Shown: piece by piece, positions 24,801 through 37,410 of the stretch
How positions within the stretch are numbered: position 1 is the stretch's first letter
Layout of the letters: each line of letters begins with the position of its first letter
DNA from: Hydra vulgaris
Taxonomy: Eukaryota; Cnidaria; Hydrozoa; Anthoathecata; Hydridae
Length of the DNA: 64,000 bases
Assembly: GCF_038396675.1 (NCBI RefSeq)
Contig: NC_088921.1
Location: forward strand, 48,056,001 to 48,120,000
Direction of reading: 5' to 3'
Notes under the pieces: model-generated
Database searches by the model: none
The model's input: the letters and a program-made list of their open reading frames with translations, nothing else
Told to the model about the DNA's origin: nothing
Position numbers and translations under genes: made by a program

Positions 24801-25551
24801 TACGTAAGGCCCAAGAAGACGGGTTTAGTAGTTTACTGGATCCGAGACCCCAATATTACTTATATCAACTGAGCCGAAGTCTAAAAGCAGATTCTCTCAA
24901 GTACAAGAGGAGAGTTTATTAACATTTAACATCCGTCATTGATAGATTACTTTAAAAAGTCTGGGCATTAAAGGGGTACAAAAAAAAAGTCTACGTTTTG
25001 AACCTCTATCAGCTGTCACAGACCTCATTTTACATCTGCTTTATAACTGTTTTAGTACCAGTCAAAAGACGGTTAGAAACCGAAAAAATAACAGATAATT
25101 ATTTCTTAACCATTGGGCAGAAAAGCAACAATTTGAACCGTTATTACATATAGATAGAAATTTTTCAAAGTGATTTTATAACTTCAGAAAAATTAAATGT
25201 TTTTTGTTTAATTGTTCGAATTGCCAAAAACAATCAATTTTTCGGACTAGAAGGTTTTACTTGCTTTTACTCGCATAAAATTTGAGGTTATACTACATTA
25301 ACTCTGTGCACATATGCATAAAGAAATCATGAATTCCAGTAGGTACACCTTTTTGAAAATTATTTTATAATTTACAGACCATTGTGTCACACATTGACTC
25401 TTTTGAGCCGTTATTATATTTGAATTGAAATTTTCTATGATGAAAAGTAGACAACAACTATAACAAAATCCTATGCGATAGTTTTTTTTTTAATCTGTAA
25501 AGAGGTATTTTTAATCAATAATGTTTATAACGACAAGTTTGTTCTCTGAGA

Positions 25552-25599
25552 GTCTAATAAAATATTTATGAAAAATTTCTCATAAATATCTTATTAGAC
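25552..25599. repeat. Inverted repeat, 20-bp arms
   Basis: GTCTAATAAAATATTTATGA pairs with TCATAAATATCTTATTAGAC with one mismatch and an 8-bp loop. There is no T-run or gene context to suggest a terminator. Confidence 0.75.
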
Positions 25600-26642
25600 A
25601 ATCAGAAAATGATGTTAACTTCAATAAGGATTAAATAAACTTGGAGATAATCTATACTTTGTATAAAACATGATGCTTTGTTTTAACATATTAATACTTG
25701 TTGAATATTTAGATTATAACTATTTAATACCCCAAGTATACGCTATTATTAAGAACTGCGTGATTATAAATCACATTGTGACGTTTAACACACGTAATAG
25801 CAAGCATATTGCGAAATCACGCAAGTATACTTTTTTTCACTGAGATTGTTTTTAAATGTAGCACAATCATTACTTTCCCAGTCAATATTACAATAAATGA
25901 TAGTTGTATAAAATACATTGAGCAAAATGAGGACAAATCAAACAGCAATAAAATAGAAAAAATTTTTAAGTTGTGAAAAATTTTGAGCTGTATTTAAATA
26001 TATAAAAAACAGACAATTTTTTTTTGTGCAAGTTTTTCAAAAAACTTTATTCAATTGAAAAAAAAGGTAATAATTTTATACTATCCTTACATTGGGGAGA
26101 ATGAAATATGCAAGTTGAGGGGTGGTTTAAAAAACACTTAATTGAAATAAAAAGAAAAAATCACTTGATAAAAACTTTATTCTTGTAATGATGTTGAGCC
26201 GCTAAAATTAGAAAGGCCATGTGCAATTTGTGTTCAATATCAAGTTCACTTGATAAGAACTGTTACGTGTAAAGTTTTGCTTAATTTACGTAACATCCAT
26301 CCGTTAGTTTATTATTTTAATTAAAAGCCCCAGTTACCACGTTAAAAATAAGGTTACTTTATTCGACCACACAGTTTGTCACTTGCGGTTTTAACTTATA
26401 AGTTTTTACCAGGTTAATATTAATTTAAAAAAAAGATTCCTGAAAGGCGTTCAAGAAAAAAGAAAGTCGTTCATTACAACCACTATTTCATTCTACCCTG
26501 TTTAATTAATTATTAAGAAATGGCACGTCCAATGCTTACACTTAGGAACGACACAATTTTTGATTAAAAGTAGTTATTTTGAATTTTTTTATTAAGTTAA
26601 TAATTAACGTCATATTCGACTACTTTTTTTACTATTTGGTAT

Positions 26643-26680
26643 TCGGTCAAATAATGCATTACTATGCATTATTTGGCCGA
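26643..26680. repeat. Inverted repeat, 16-bp arms
   Basis: TCGGTCAAATAATGCA pairs with TGCATTATTTGGCCGA with one mismatch and a 6-bp loop. A second outer pair (TTGGTATT with AAATACCA) lies around it. Confidence 0.75.
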
Positions 26681-28225
26681 AAACTATTCTACAGAACACC
26701 AAATACCAGATTGAAGCAAAAAAATTCATAAAAAAGGATTACATATAACTTTTTTTTTAACAAATAATTAGCATTTGATGCTTAAAATCTATAGGAGGGA
26801 AGTTATGATAAAAACACTTTCATCGTTTGATGGTAGCAAATGATTGCATATTTCCTCATTAGCTATACATACTTAAAAAATAGCCGTTCACGATGTACAC
26901 TGCCACCGGAAAATAATTATACAATTTAAGTAAAGTCTGTTGGGATAGTTTTTGTGTTTGCTGAGCACCTCTTTAATGGTTTGCTGCCCAACCTAAGCAA
27001 ACAGTTTTATGTAAAAACCCATTTATTTGCAATTACACTTTTCTTTTCCACATCTTCATATACTTTCTGTAGAGGTTGGTGTGATCGTTTTCATTTACAT
27101 TTTTCTCATGGTTCATCGGTGTCAAGCAGCTTTTCACTGAGAAAAATTAACCTTTTACAGACCTAATCTTTCACGGAGAAAAGTTTATGATGTGTGTCAC
27201 ACATTACATTTTTTTTCAGAGCATTTAAATTTTTTGTTTGTCTTCACAGGAAAATAATTTTCGAAAGGTGAATCAATAAAATATTTTTCGAAAGGTGAAT
27301 CAATAAGGAAGGAAACCGTATAATTGTCATTTTCATTAAAGTTGCTGTTTGGCTTTTTGTTGTTGTGAAAATATTATTTTTAGTTTTAAAATTCTTTTTG
27401 CTATACCTATCTATAGCAACTTCTGTTCAGAAATGCAAGATATATCGGAGGTGGTTATTTTTGTAATATTTATGAATGGTTTGAAGAGTATGATACATTA
27501 TAAATGTCTTTTGTGTTCGTTTTAAAATCAAACACAAAAGGACTGGTATAAAGCTTTGCGAAATCTCGAAATTTTAAAATTTTTAATTCAGAAAACCTAT
27601 TTTGGATATTAGATTGTAAAGAAGAAAATGTCATAATTTTTATGGATGTAGGCTGTAAACTGTTTATACAATTTAATGGAAAACTTCCATTTTGACCCTA
27701 AACAAAGCAACACTAGCTTAGATGGGAGTAGAACAAGGAATAGTATATTGATATCAAAGTAAAAAGGGAACATAAGGTGTATTAAAAAAAAAATACTATT
27801 GGCTCATGATAATTTTTTATTTAAATGAATTAGTTGATAGTACCATGGTAGGTTTTTATCAAAAAATTACATAGTTCTTTTTTTAATAAAGGCCATTTGG
27901 AAAAAAATAAGTTTTATATTTCATAAACAAAAATGAAATATAAAGAAAGAAACAAGCTTGCGCTTTGTAAAGAGTTCTTTGATAACCTTTTTTTTTGTTT
28001 TCTTTTAGTTTATTTTGTCGTTAAAGAATGTTTACAATGCATGCACTTATATCAATTATTAATGGCCGAAAAAATTCACAGAACCATATCATATAAAAAA
28101 ACCATAAAAATGACTGAAAAACTCGCAAAAAATAAAAAACTTTATAAAAAATTTAAAGTCAATTTAATGATACAGAAGTGCTAAAATTGTTAAAATATCT
28201 ATCAATTGTTTAAACGTTTAAAAAA

Positions 28226-28322
28226 TTATCACTACATAGATTTCATTGAAGTTTATCACTACATAGATTTCATTAAACATTATCATTACATAGATTTCAT
28301 TAAACATTATCACTACATAGAT
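28226..28322. repeat. 27-bp minisatellite, about 3.5 copies
   Basis: The unit is TTATCACTACATAGATTTCA plus TTAAACA. Because 27 is a multiple of three, it gives an apparent repeated peptide (Y-H-Y-I-D-F-I-K-H) in the plus frame. I see no evidence that this frame is translated. Confidence 0.9.
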
Positions 28323-28519
28323 CTACTGTTAAGTGCTATAATTAAATCTATTTTAATTTCTATTTTTATTTTATTGCTATTATTAAATCTATTATTATTT
28401 AATTGAGCTTACTTTAAAAGAAGCAATTAAAAACTTATATTTTGAAATCCATAAATACTAAAAATCCATAAATAATAAAATAATAATAATCGTTTTGATT
28501 ATTAAGGTCTAGTGTGGTC

Positions 28520-28740
28520 TTTCTTTTTTGTTAACTATGGAAACATTTTCCATGAAACTGGTCCGCGGTATTTAATTAAGATATTTAAATAAGTAAATTT
28601 TAAATCATATTTTGGAACAACAAACTTGTTGTCTAAAAACTTTGTTAAATACTGATGGTGAATTTCACTCAAATAAGATTGAAATACGTAAGGAAACAAT
28701 CCCAATTTTGTTTTAAACATTAACTATAAAACTCAATGTA
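28520..28740 (-). pseudogene. LINE C-terminal relic
   Basis: The minus strand reads KTKLGLFPYVFQSYLSEIHH, then KYDLKFTYLNILIKYRGPVSW. The second part fits the R-G-P-x-x-W-N tail motif of the LINEs at 33.7 and 59.7 kb. Only the tail remains. Confidence 0.5.
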
Positions 28741-28879
28741 AATTTTGAATTTATGAACTTACATGAACGCAAGTAAATTATATGAACAATAAAACTTAGT
28801 GTTTTAAACAATTGCTGAAATTCGACTCTGCGAAGAAAATTTTAAATATACGCCAGTCTCATTACTGTATAGAACAACA

Positions 28880-29000
28880 AGTGGGCACGGGACGTAAAAA
28901 AGACGTCTTATAAACATCTTTTGAACATTTTGGACGTCCTTCGAACGTTTTGGACGTCTTTTAAACGTCTTTTGAACGTCTTTTTTAAGCCCACTGGGTA
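28880..29000. repeat. Degenerate GACGTC/AACGTC repeat with mirrored ends
   Basis: Six or so copies of (G/A)ACGTCxTTTxxAACxTTTTG-like words run between AGTGGGC and GCCCACT, which are reverse complements. The layout suggests a small element whose body is an iterated short word. The family is not recognised. Confidence 0.5.
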
Positions 29001-30149
29001 TACATGGCAATAAATACCAACATCTAACGGCTGCTAATGTGTGGTCAATTAGCTGTTAAGCAACTTAACAAGATATTGTTTTCGATGTAAATAAGTAAGA
29101 CCCGATAGGTAACAATTTTCAAGTATGCATCTAGAATTAAAATATGAATTATGAACACCTAAAATTAAAATTCGAATAAATCTGAAATTTTTAGGCGGAC
29201 GTCAATAAGCAACTGATCAAATTTCTTATGTTTCAAATGAGAAATCTAAATAACGCTGATAATGTTTGTTTGGCGAAAAAGAAAATCTTTTTTCATTTCA
29301 TTTTATTTGTATAAATTAAAATACAAAAAAAAATTTGTTACAAAAATTTTAGGTGTATTTTTCTGGACAAAAACATCACACGTAAACATATAAATTACAC
29401 CAAAATTTTTTAATTTTTAGCAAAACTTTGTTAATTATTTGATCATATATAAATTATGAAGTGCATCAAAAAATAGCCACTACATACTTCCTCATAGCTA
29501 GCAACCACACGTTACTTATATAATTGATCTAATATCTTGTTTTGACAACATCAAATAAACATCTAAAATCTAATATTATAGACACTGTTGATCAAAAAAT
29601 GAGACTTATCCTCAAACGGTAACTGACAGCCAAAAAGATAGAGAAAGTTGAGGCGGTGGTGTTGCAACATCTGTAATCATCTATTATGTATAAAATAGTC
29701 AATCCTCTTCCTGACTTCAGTTCTTCTTGTTTGCATTTATTTCCACTTAACTTAAGCTGGCATAAAAAAATGTATGACTAACTGATATGTGTTTTATTGA
29801 TGTTGAATCTGTACAACCTGATTACAAATCATAGCCCTATTTGGAAGTCTGGTGGAAGAATTTTGGCTAAAATATTGGTTAAAATATGTCGGTTCAATTA
29901 GTCTGAAAATATAATTGAATGTAAAAATCTTAAATACAAAGTTGCTAAAAATGATTAAACATTTTCAGATATTGTGCACAGTAAATGCTGAGACAGACGA
30001 TTAATAAAAAATCTTAACATTATGACATATATAGCATAATAAAAGTATGAAATATACGATCTACTTTTTCTAACAGCTCCAAAACACTTTGAGAAAATAT
30101 AGAATCTTTAGATAATTATTTTGAGCTTCAAAATTCAAAAAACAAATTT
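29001..30149. other. AT-rich stretch, nothing recognised
   Basis: No coding or structural feature that I can support. Confidence 0.45.
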
Positions 30150-30300
30150 GTAAATTGCATAACTTAAAATCAAATTTGTAACTCGCAAATTACAACTTTG
30201 TAATTTGCAAATTACAATTTTGTAATTCGCAAATTGCAATTTTGTAATTCGCAAATTACAATTTTGTAATTCGCAAATTACAATTTTGCAACTCGCGAAA
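30150..30300. repeat. 22-bp palindromic minisatellite
   Basis: About six copies of AATTACAATTTTGTAATTCGCA-like units. ATTACAA and TTGTAAT within a unit are reverse complements, so each unit can fold on itself. Confidence 0.9.
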
Positions 30301-30764
30301 CAAATCAAAAATTTGTATTGTTTTTCTAGTGATGAAACAGTTGTAAACGAAATCAACTTTTTGAATCAAAATTTTTAATTTGGTTCAAAGAGCAGCAATT
30401 TTCGCCAGAAATCGTTATAAAAAAACAGCATATAGAATTTGCAACAAAATACGATTTCAAAAAACGTTTTCATATAACTACAAAATGTCAATTGTCAATC
30501 CAGAAAAGGGAAAAGTACACTAAAATTTTATATATGTGTTTAAAGAGGTTTTCACAATTTCTACACATATAAGTGCTCACAATTCACAAACAAAGCATAA
30601 ATGTATTTTTATACAAGCTGTTATTAATTAAACATTTTTGGGTTTAATAATTTAAATGAATATTTCATCAATTTTCTTTGATTAGTTATAACTCAGCAAT
30701 CCGATTGACAATGTCCATAAAATTGCCTAAGCTATTTTATGGATATTGTATAGAATTACTCATT

Positions 30765-30929
30765 TAGAAAAACACTAAGGTCCAAAGAAAAACACTAAGG
30801 TCTAAAGAAAAACACTAAGGTCTAAAGAAAAACACTAAGGTCTAAAGAAAAACACTAAGGTCTAAAGAAAAACACTAAGGTCTAAAGAAAAACACTAAGG
30901 TCTAAAGAAAAACACTAAGGTCTAAAGAA
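30765..30929. repeat. 20-bp minisatellite, eight copies
   Basis: The unit AACACTAAGGTCTAAAGAAA repeats at exact 20-bp steps from 30771 to 30911. Only the first boundary differs (TCC for TCT), so the array is young or homogenised. Confidence 0.95.
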
Positions 30930-32849
30930 AAGTTAATATTTAAAGCAACAACAAACTACTAGTTTTTAATGGAAATAACTTCCGTTGGTAGCAAATCAAC
31001 TTTTATAAAAAAGTATACTTTTTTTTTTTAATTATTTTTAAAAAGTCAAAGACATTAAAAGGCATCGTGAATAAGCAGGTAAAAAACTTTTTTTTATATA
31101 AAAGCTTGATAAAAGAGCAGCAGACTAAAAAAAATGTTATAGAAAAGCGAAAAATATTTAAATATAATCAAAAAATCTTTTTAAAGTAACGCAGACATGC
31201 TGGAACGTTGACTTTTTTTTATGAAAGACACCATTGCATTTTATTACAATAAGAAAGGTGTTTCAGGAATAAGAAGGGCTTGAAGAAGGGAAAGTATTTC
31301 AGATAAAGCATTTGTTACAAAAAGAATTTTCTGCACCAAATTTTTTTTCGCTTAGAAAAACTATTTTAAGCAAATTTAAAAAATTGTGTTTGTCTTTGTC
31401 TTTTCTTTATAAAGCTGAGTCTTTTTCTTGTGAGACAAAATTTGTCTATTATAAAGAATAAACGGCTTTCCCCCAAGCGCCTTATTTCAAAAAGCATAAA
31501 TAAAACTTTAGATTTAGCAAAAAACGTTAAAGCAAACCGGATTATATTTTCTGACTAATTAAATAGTCTTTTGTTGTGGAAGTATTTACAGTCAACTGAA
31601 ATACCGTAATAAGTTATTTACAGAGGAGTAAACCTACGTTTTAAAAAAGTAACAAATTTACAACCTTTGGAGAGTATAAAAGTATATTTTTTATAATTGT
31701 TTACAAGTTGTTATAATACATTCAACCTGCATACCTCATTATTGCTCATGCAAACATAAGTATCAATGTTGATATAATGTACTTAAACAAAAAAAAAAAT
31801 ATACATACCAAATAACTATAAACTGTTTGCCTGAAATCTTTTAAGGCTTTTTTCAACAAATGATATGTATCTACAACTAGTTGGCAGCAGTAATGTTCAA
31901 AGAAGTATCAAACGCGCATTTTAAGTGCAGATGAATTAAGTTCAAAGTTCACTTAAAGATGTTTGAATAGATTCTTTAATTAAAGATAATAATACAATTA
32001 CAATAGAGGGATAAAGTTTAAACCTGATGATTAAAAAACTAATGGTTATTGCAAAAGTATTATGAAAGACTTAAATTATCTTGAACAATGTTTGTATATA
32101 CTTTACACTGCATAACTTTCAAAAAATGTTTAATATAATTTAAACTGTAGCTTGGTGAAATGCGAAAAAATGTTATGCATGAAATAATTTTGATTTGTTT
32201 TTTTAAATCGAAATAGCGTAAAAGAAAATCATTAATGCATCAGCATTAAACAAATTAAAACTTGCATGTTTTATAAAAAAACTAGGAAGAAAAGAAGTGA
32301 CAATTTTTTATATATGTTGCTAACTAACAATTTCATTGCAACAAGTATAATGACAACATCTAATAGCAATTATATTAAGTTTAATTCAAAAAAATTTTTG
32401 TTACATATAGTCAAAGTTTGAGGTAAAAAAAATTCCATCAAAATGGGTAAAAAATTTTAAATAAACATCAACAGCAAAATTTGTATACAATTAAAATTGC
32501 TATATCAACAAGTGGATGATCTCTTGTACCTCTTGTTTGTGTTTTTTTTTTTTTTCGGTGACGAAACCAGAATGGCGCTGTATGATAACTACAAATCATA
32601 ATAAAAAATACTTCAAATAGCTCAACACCATTTTAAAAAATCTTATTTTATTGCCAGTAATGACAAATTTGTATTAAGAATCAATTACAATTATTCCTCT
32701 TTATCTAAATGGACTTGTTTTGATTAAATTTGTTATTTTAAAAATTGTAGTATTTCAAGTTAGTATACTTATTTTTTAACAAAAATTTTATTCGAAATTT
32801 ACTAAACTATTAAGAGATTTAATACATACATTTTATATATTATATTATT
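30930..32849. other. AT-rich stretch, nothing recognised
   Basis: No gene, tRNA or terminal repeat supported. Confidence 0.45.
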
Positions 32850-33121
32850 ATATTATTATTATTCAGTGATCAAATACAAATACAATAATCTATTTATAAT
32901 TTGATGAAGAGGTGTTACACCAGGCCCCCCTATGCTGACGAACATGGAGATACAGAAGCTACAGACAAAGCAGCAATTGTATCTATAAAGTTACTTTCTT
33001 ATGTTGTTTTTGAAAGCGTTGATGGATTGAGCGTTCACCGCTTCTTGCGAAAGCGCATTCCATGGGGCGACAATTCTATTTGAAAAAAAGTTATACCGCT
33101 CCTCGCAGTTTTTTAACATCT
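32821..33121 (-). pseudogene. Older CR1/L2-type LINE, 3' end (split half)
   Basis: The minus strand reads CEERYNFF, then a WNALSQEAVNAQSINAFKNN-like tail, the usual end of CR1/L2-group polyproteins. Its 3' side runs into an ATT/AT microsatellite (32838-32866), typical of this group's ends. The upstream half lies at 36668-37330. The two halves join in frame across the inserted LINE, with ATCT at both junctions (33118-33121 and 36668-36671). Confidence 0.7.
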
Positions 33122-36100
33122 TTTTTTTTTTTTTTTTTTTTAGTATTGTATTTGCCGATTGAAAATAATTTACACTCGTAATTTATAAAAACAAATATTT
33201 ACATGACTGGGGCTTGAAGAAGACAAAATTCATCTTATCATTAAGCCCCCCCTAAAAAAATGCATATTCATCAAATAAAATGTTTTAACAAAATGCAAAA
33301 TATAAAATATATAACGTTTAAAATATTTAGTAATTCAAAGAGTATTTATATTTAAGAACTGATTAGTAAAATAAGATGATATATAAGTATTAATATTACA
33401 AAAAGAATTTACAATAACTTTTTTTAATAAAAATTGAAATTATAAAATTTTACAATATTTTTAGTAATTAGTATTTCAAATAATAAAACTTAAAAAAATC
33501 GTTTGTAAATTCAAAACTTATAAGATAAGAAATACATTTACAATAGCAGACTATTGTTTAGAATATTAAATATAATATTAAAGAGTAATTAGTAGGTTAA
33601 TTTTTGTTTTTGTTTGCTAGTTTAAAAAGCTTTTTAGAAGAACTTTAATTCATTTTCATGTATCATCAGTAATTGCTTAAGTTTTGTTTTAAACTGGTTT
33701 AAAGAATAATTAGATTTCAGCTCATTATTTAATATTGTATTCCACAGCTTAGGACCTCGGTTAGCAATTGAGAATTTGGTTGCTGAATAATGTGTTTTGG
33801 ATTGAATGTAATTGTTTTTTGAAAATCTGGTAGGGTATATGTGGTTTATATTTATGGTGATATTTTTTTATCAAGTTTAAACATGAAGATAAGAATATGG
33901 TAAAGGTTTAGTTTATATACATTTAGAATATTAAGTTTATTAAATAATGTTTGAGTGTGAGAGAAACGGTCTACGTTTGTAATTATCCTTATAGCCTGTT
34001 TTTGTTTACTAAACAGTTTTTTTACTTTTGTTGCGTTTGTGCTGCACCAAGCAACGTTTGCATAATTTAAGTAGCAATGAATTAAAAAAAAATATAAGTT
34101 TTTTAAACAAGATAGATTTAAAAACTGCTTGGCTTTATACAAAACACCTATATTTTTTGATATTTTATTTTCAATTAGACCTATGTGGTCCCTCCAGGTT
34201 AAATTTTCATCCAGAACCACACCTAAAAATTTTATTGATTGCTCTCTTTTTAATAATGCGTTATCAATAAAAAGATCAGGAAGTTTTAATGGAATATCTT
34301 GTTTTTTATGAAGACGATGGAACAAAGTGTATTTGGATTTATTGATGTTCAAAGATAGTTTGTTTGATTTGAACCATTGGGTTAATTTTTCAAGTTCTTT
34401 GTTTACTGTTTGAAATAATTTACTGATATCTTTACTAGAATAAAACAAGTTTGTATCATCTGCAAACAAAATTAAGTTTAAAATGTTAGAAAATTTATAT
34501 AAGTCGTTAATATAAACGAGAAATAAAAGTGGTCCTAAAATTGATCCTTGAGGAACACCACAGGTGATTGACTTATATTCCGTTTTTCCGCTATCATATG
34601 AAATAAACTGCTTTCTATTAGACAAGTAACTATCAAACCAGGACAAATTAGTATTTATTATACCATAACTTTTCAGTTTGGATAGAAGGATTTGATGATT
34701 TACAGTGTCAAAAGCTTTACTTAAATCGATAAATACACCTAGGGTATACTTGTCTTCATCAAACCCTTTAAATATATCATGAACAAGGTGAGTGATTGCA
34801 TGATCAGTTGAATGACCAGATTTAAATCCACACTGTTTATGAAAAAGAATATTATTAACATTTAAAAAGGAATATAGTCTATTATACATAACCCGCTCTA
34901 ATATTTTAGAAAAACAAGAAAGAATTGAGATTGGTCTATAATTCGTAACATCGGAAGGATCACCTGATTTTAACACTGGAATGACTTTTGCAATTTTTAG
35001 GTTATCTGGAAAAACGCCTTGTTTTAGAGATAAATTAAAAATATGTAGTAATGGAATTGTAATTTGTTTTATTGATTTGATAATGACATTACTACTTATA
35101 TCATCAAATCCTAAACTTTTATTGGGTTTTAATAAAGAGACTGCGTCTAGTAATTCTTTTTCTGTAAGTTTATAATTAGACATAACATTAAGGTTGGTTG
35201 AGGTTAAGTACGAACTAAAGTGTGATTGAGTAGTTGCTATATTAGATGATAAAGTAGGACCTATATTTACAAAAAACTGGTTAAGTGTTTCAGCGACTAA
35301 GGATTTATTTACAATTTGTTTGTTATTAAATTTAAGATTTAGAGGAAGTAAATTTCTGCATAAGCTTTTTTTTCCAATTACCTCCTTAATAATATGCCAA
35401 GTTTTTTTAGAATCATTTTTGTGCTTTATTAATTGTTCAGAATAGTAACGTTTCTTTGAGCGTTTTAAAATTGACTCAAATAGCCGTTTATAGTTTTTAT
35501 AGGTAGTTTCATTTTTAAGAGTTCTTTTTTTAAGAAACTTGTTATATAAGCGTTGTTTTTTTTTTGAAGATTTAAGAATGCCCTTCGTGATCCAAGGGTT
35601 TAAAAGTGTTTTTGTTTTGATTACTTTAGTAACTTCTGGGAATGCCTTGTTATAAAGATTAAGAAACTCTGTTAGAAAAATATCATACGCTTTATTGGCG
35701 TTTAGATTTAGTTTTAGGGTGTCCCAGTTAACACAGGATAGAAGCTTATAAAAATGACTAATAGAAGTGTCGGTTATTAAACGTGTTTTAATTATTTTTT
35801 CCCGTTCATTTTGGGCATTATATATGCATTTTTGCGATAGGATAAAAATCGGAAAGTGATCAGACACGTCAGTTGTAAATATTCCTGTTCTTATATTTTC
35901 ATTTATAAATTCATTTGTTATAATTTGATCTAGGGATGTTGAACTTTCCTTAGTTATTCGCGTTGGTTTATTGATTAGTGGAATATAGCTATTTTGAAAA
36001 ATGGTGTTAAAAAAGTTTTTAATATATATATTATTTTCATAATCTAATATATTGAGATTGATATCACCAATAAAATATACAGCTTTATTCATAGACGATT

Positions 36101-36667
36101 TATTTTTAATTATTTTTTTAATGTGGTTTTCAAATACCTTAATGCTTCCTGAAGGCGGTCTGTATAAACCATGAATGACGATATTTTTTGAGGTTTTGTT
36201 AATAATTTCAATACATAACGATTCGTAATCGGTAGTAGTTGAACTTAAATTTGGTTTAACTTTGAATAATATTGAGTTTTTTATGTATATACACAAACCC
36301 CCACCTTCCTTATTAGATGCTCTAACTTGATGAATTACTTTATAATTAGGTAATTGAAAATTAGAATTGTTTTCAATGTTTTTATCTTTACACCATGTCT
36401 CACTTAGACAAATTATTTGAAATTTAATGCCAATTTTATATAAAAGTTGTTTTAATGACTCAAAATTTTTTTTGAATACTTCTAATATTAATATGAAGCA
36501 TTGAAAAATAGTTATCCTCCATTCCATTAGCAATTTTTTTAGAATTTGGGTCATAATATAAAGGGTTAATATTTTTAATTATTTCATCATTATTATAAAA
36601 ATTAATATCAGGATCCGAATAGTTGTTTAATAGTATTGACTTTTTTGATACAAATGAATTAAAATTT
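33122..36667 (-). mobile_element. APE-type LINE inserted into an older LINE
   Basis: A 3.55 kb retrotransposon on the minus strand. It ends in a 21-base poly-A tail (T-run 33121-33141) and an AT-rich 3' UTR. ATCT is shared by both junctions, a target-site duplication of at least four bases that overlaps the tail. The 5' end starts inside the protein-coding part, so it is 5'-truncated. Two single-base slips in A-runs break the frame (near 36471 and 33867), so it is inactive, but it is far better preserved than its host LINE. Confidence 0.85.
33634..36667 (-). pseudogene. LINE polyprotein: APE endonuclease and reverse transcriptase
   Basis: The longest uninterrupted frame is 33852-36554 (900 codons). 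Order on the minus strand: endonuclease with LHINIRSIQK (before the first frameshift), CLSETW, GLYRPPSGS, GDINLNILD, SLDQIITN and SDHFPIF; a lysine-rich linker; reverse transcriptase with IPVLKSGDPSDVTNYRPIS, FIDLSKAFDTVNH (catalytic Asp present), GVPQGSILGPLLFLVYINDL and FADDTNLF (catalytic Asp pair present). After a second A-run slip near 33867 the tail continues with NRGPKLWNTILNNELKSN and a stop at 33634-33636. Catalytic residues are intact. Clade is CR1/jockey-group by motif; finer placement needs a tree. Confidence 0.9.
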
Positions 36668-37330
36668 ATCTGACGTTCTAGTTTATGGTTATGGCCTCTT
36701 AGAATATACTTATCTTTACTTTTTGAATTTTTTTGCGGGACAACAAAACTAACAAGCTCGAGTTTATGAGTGATTTTGAATTGCTCGATAAGATCTGCTC
36801 TTTTGCGGCGTTCTTCAAGAGTTGTTAAACCGAGCCGTTGGAGTCAATCTTCATAGGTCATGTGTTTAATAGTCGATATTGTTTTTGTTGTTCGATGTTG
36901 GACTTGCTCGAGAATGGCAATGTCTGATTTTAAATGCGGTGATCAGGCTTGTACAGCAAACTCAAGATGGGGGCGAATGTAAGTGAGATACAGAGTGCGC
37001 CATAAATAAAAACTGCGACTGCGAAATGTTTTTTTGAATCGCCCTAGCACTCTATTCGCTACTGATACGGCTGACTCTATTTGCGGTCTAACATTAAGGT
37101 CTTCGAGACCATCACACCAAGGTCTCTTTCGACTTTGGTTTCTTCGAGAGGACGACGGGTGCCGTTTCTAAAAGGTTTGATACACATCCCTTACGATGAA
37201 CAAAGCCATGCTGATTTGGAGAAATTAGACCATTAGCAACGCAGTGTTCCATTATTCTTTTTTGTAAAATATATATAGAGAGTAAAACAAAATATAAATG
37301 TATTACTAAGCTAAAGTTTTTCAAAAACAT
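36668..37330 (-). pseudogene. Older CR1/L2-type LINE, reverse transcriptase half
   Basis: Reverse transcriptase begins with RIMEHCVANGLISPNQHGFV. It then jumps, by an internal deletion that removes the catalytic Y/F-A-D-D region, into VANRVLGRFKKTFRSRS, TLYLTYIRPHLEFAVQA (followed by a stop), DIAILEQVQHRTTK and LGLTTLEERRKRADLIEQFK. This is the RGDLIE-type thumb of CR1/L2 elements. It ends at the insertion point, where codons for L-E-R-Q run on into the half at 33.1 kb. Confidence 0.8.
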
Positions 37331-37410
37331 TAAAAATTTAGAAACAACATTAAAACTTTTATAGACAATTTTAGAAATGTAATGTTACACGGACAGAAAA
37401 TTGTACAACT

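Larger units (their letters stand above)
24801..28205. other. AT-rich stretch with two palindromes
   Basis: No gene supported. It contains inverted repeats at 25552-25599 and 26643-26680, described separately, and short tandem copies of TTTTTCGAAAGGTGAATCAATA near 27260-27305. Confidence 0.45.

Noticed and set aside
28206-28406. Repeated peptide YHYIDFIKH
   Set aside because: Explained by a 27-bp minisatellite; no independent coding evidence.
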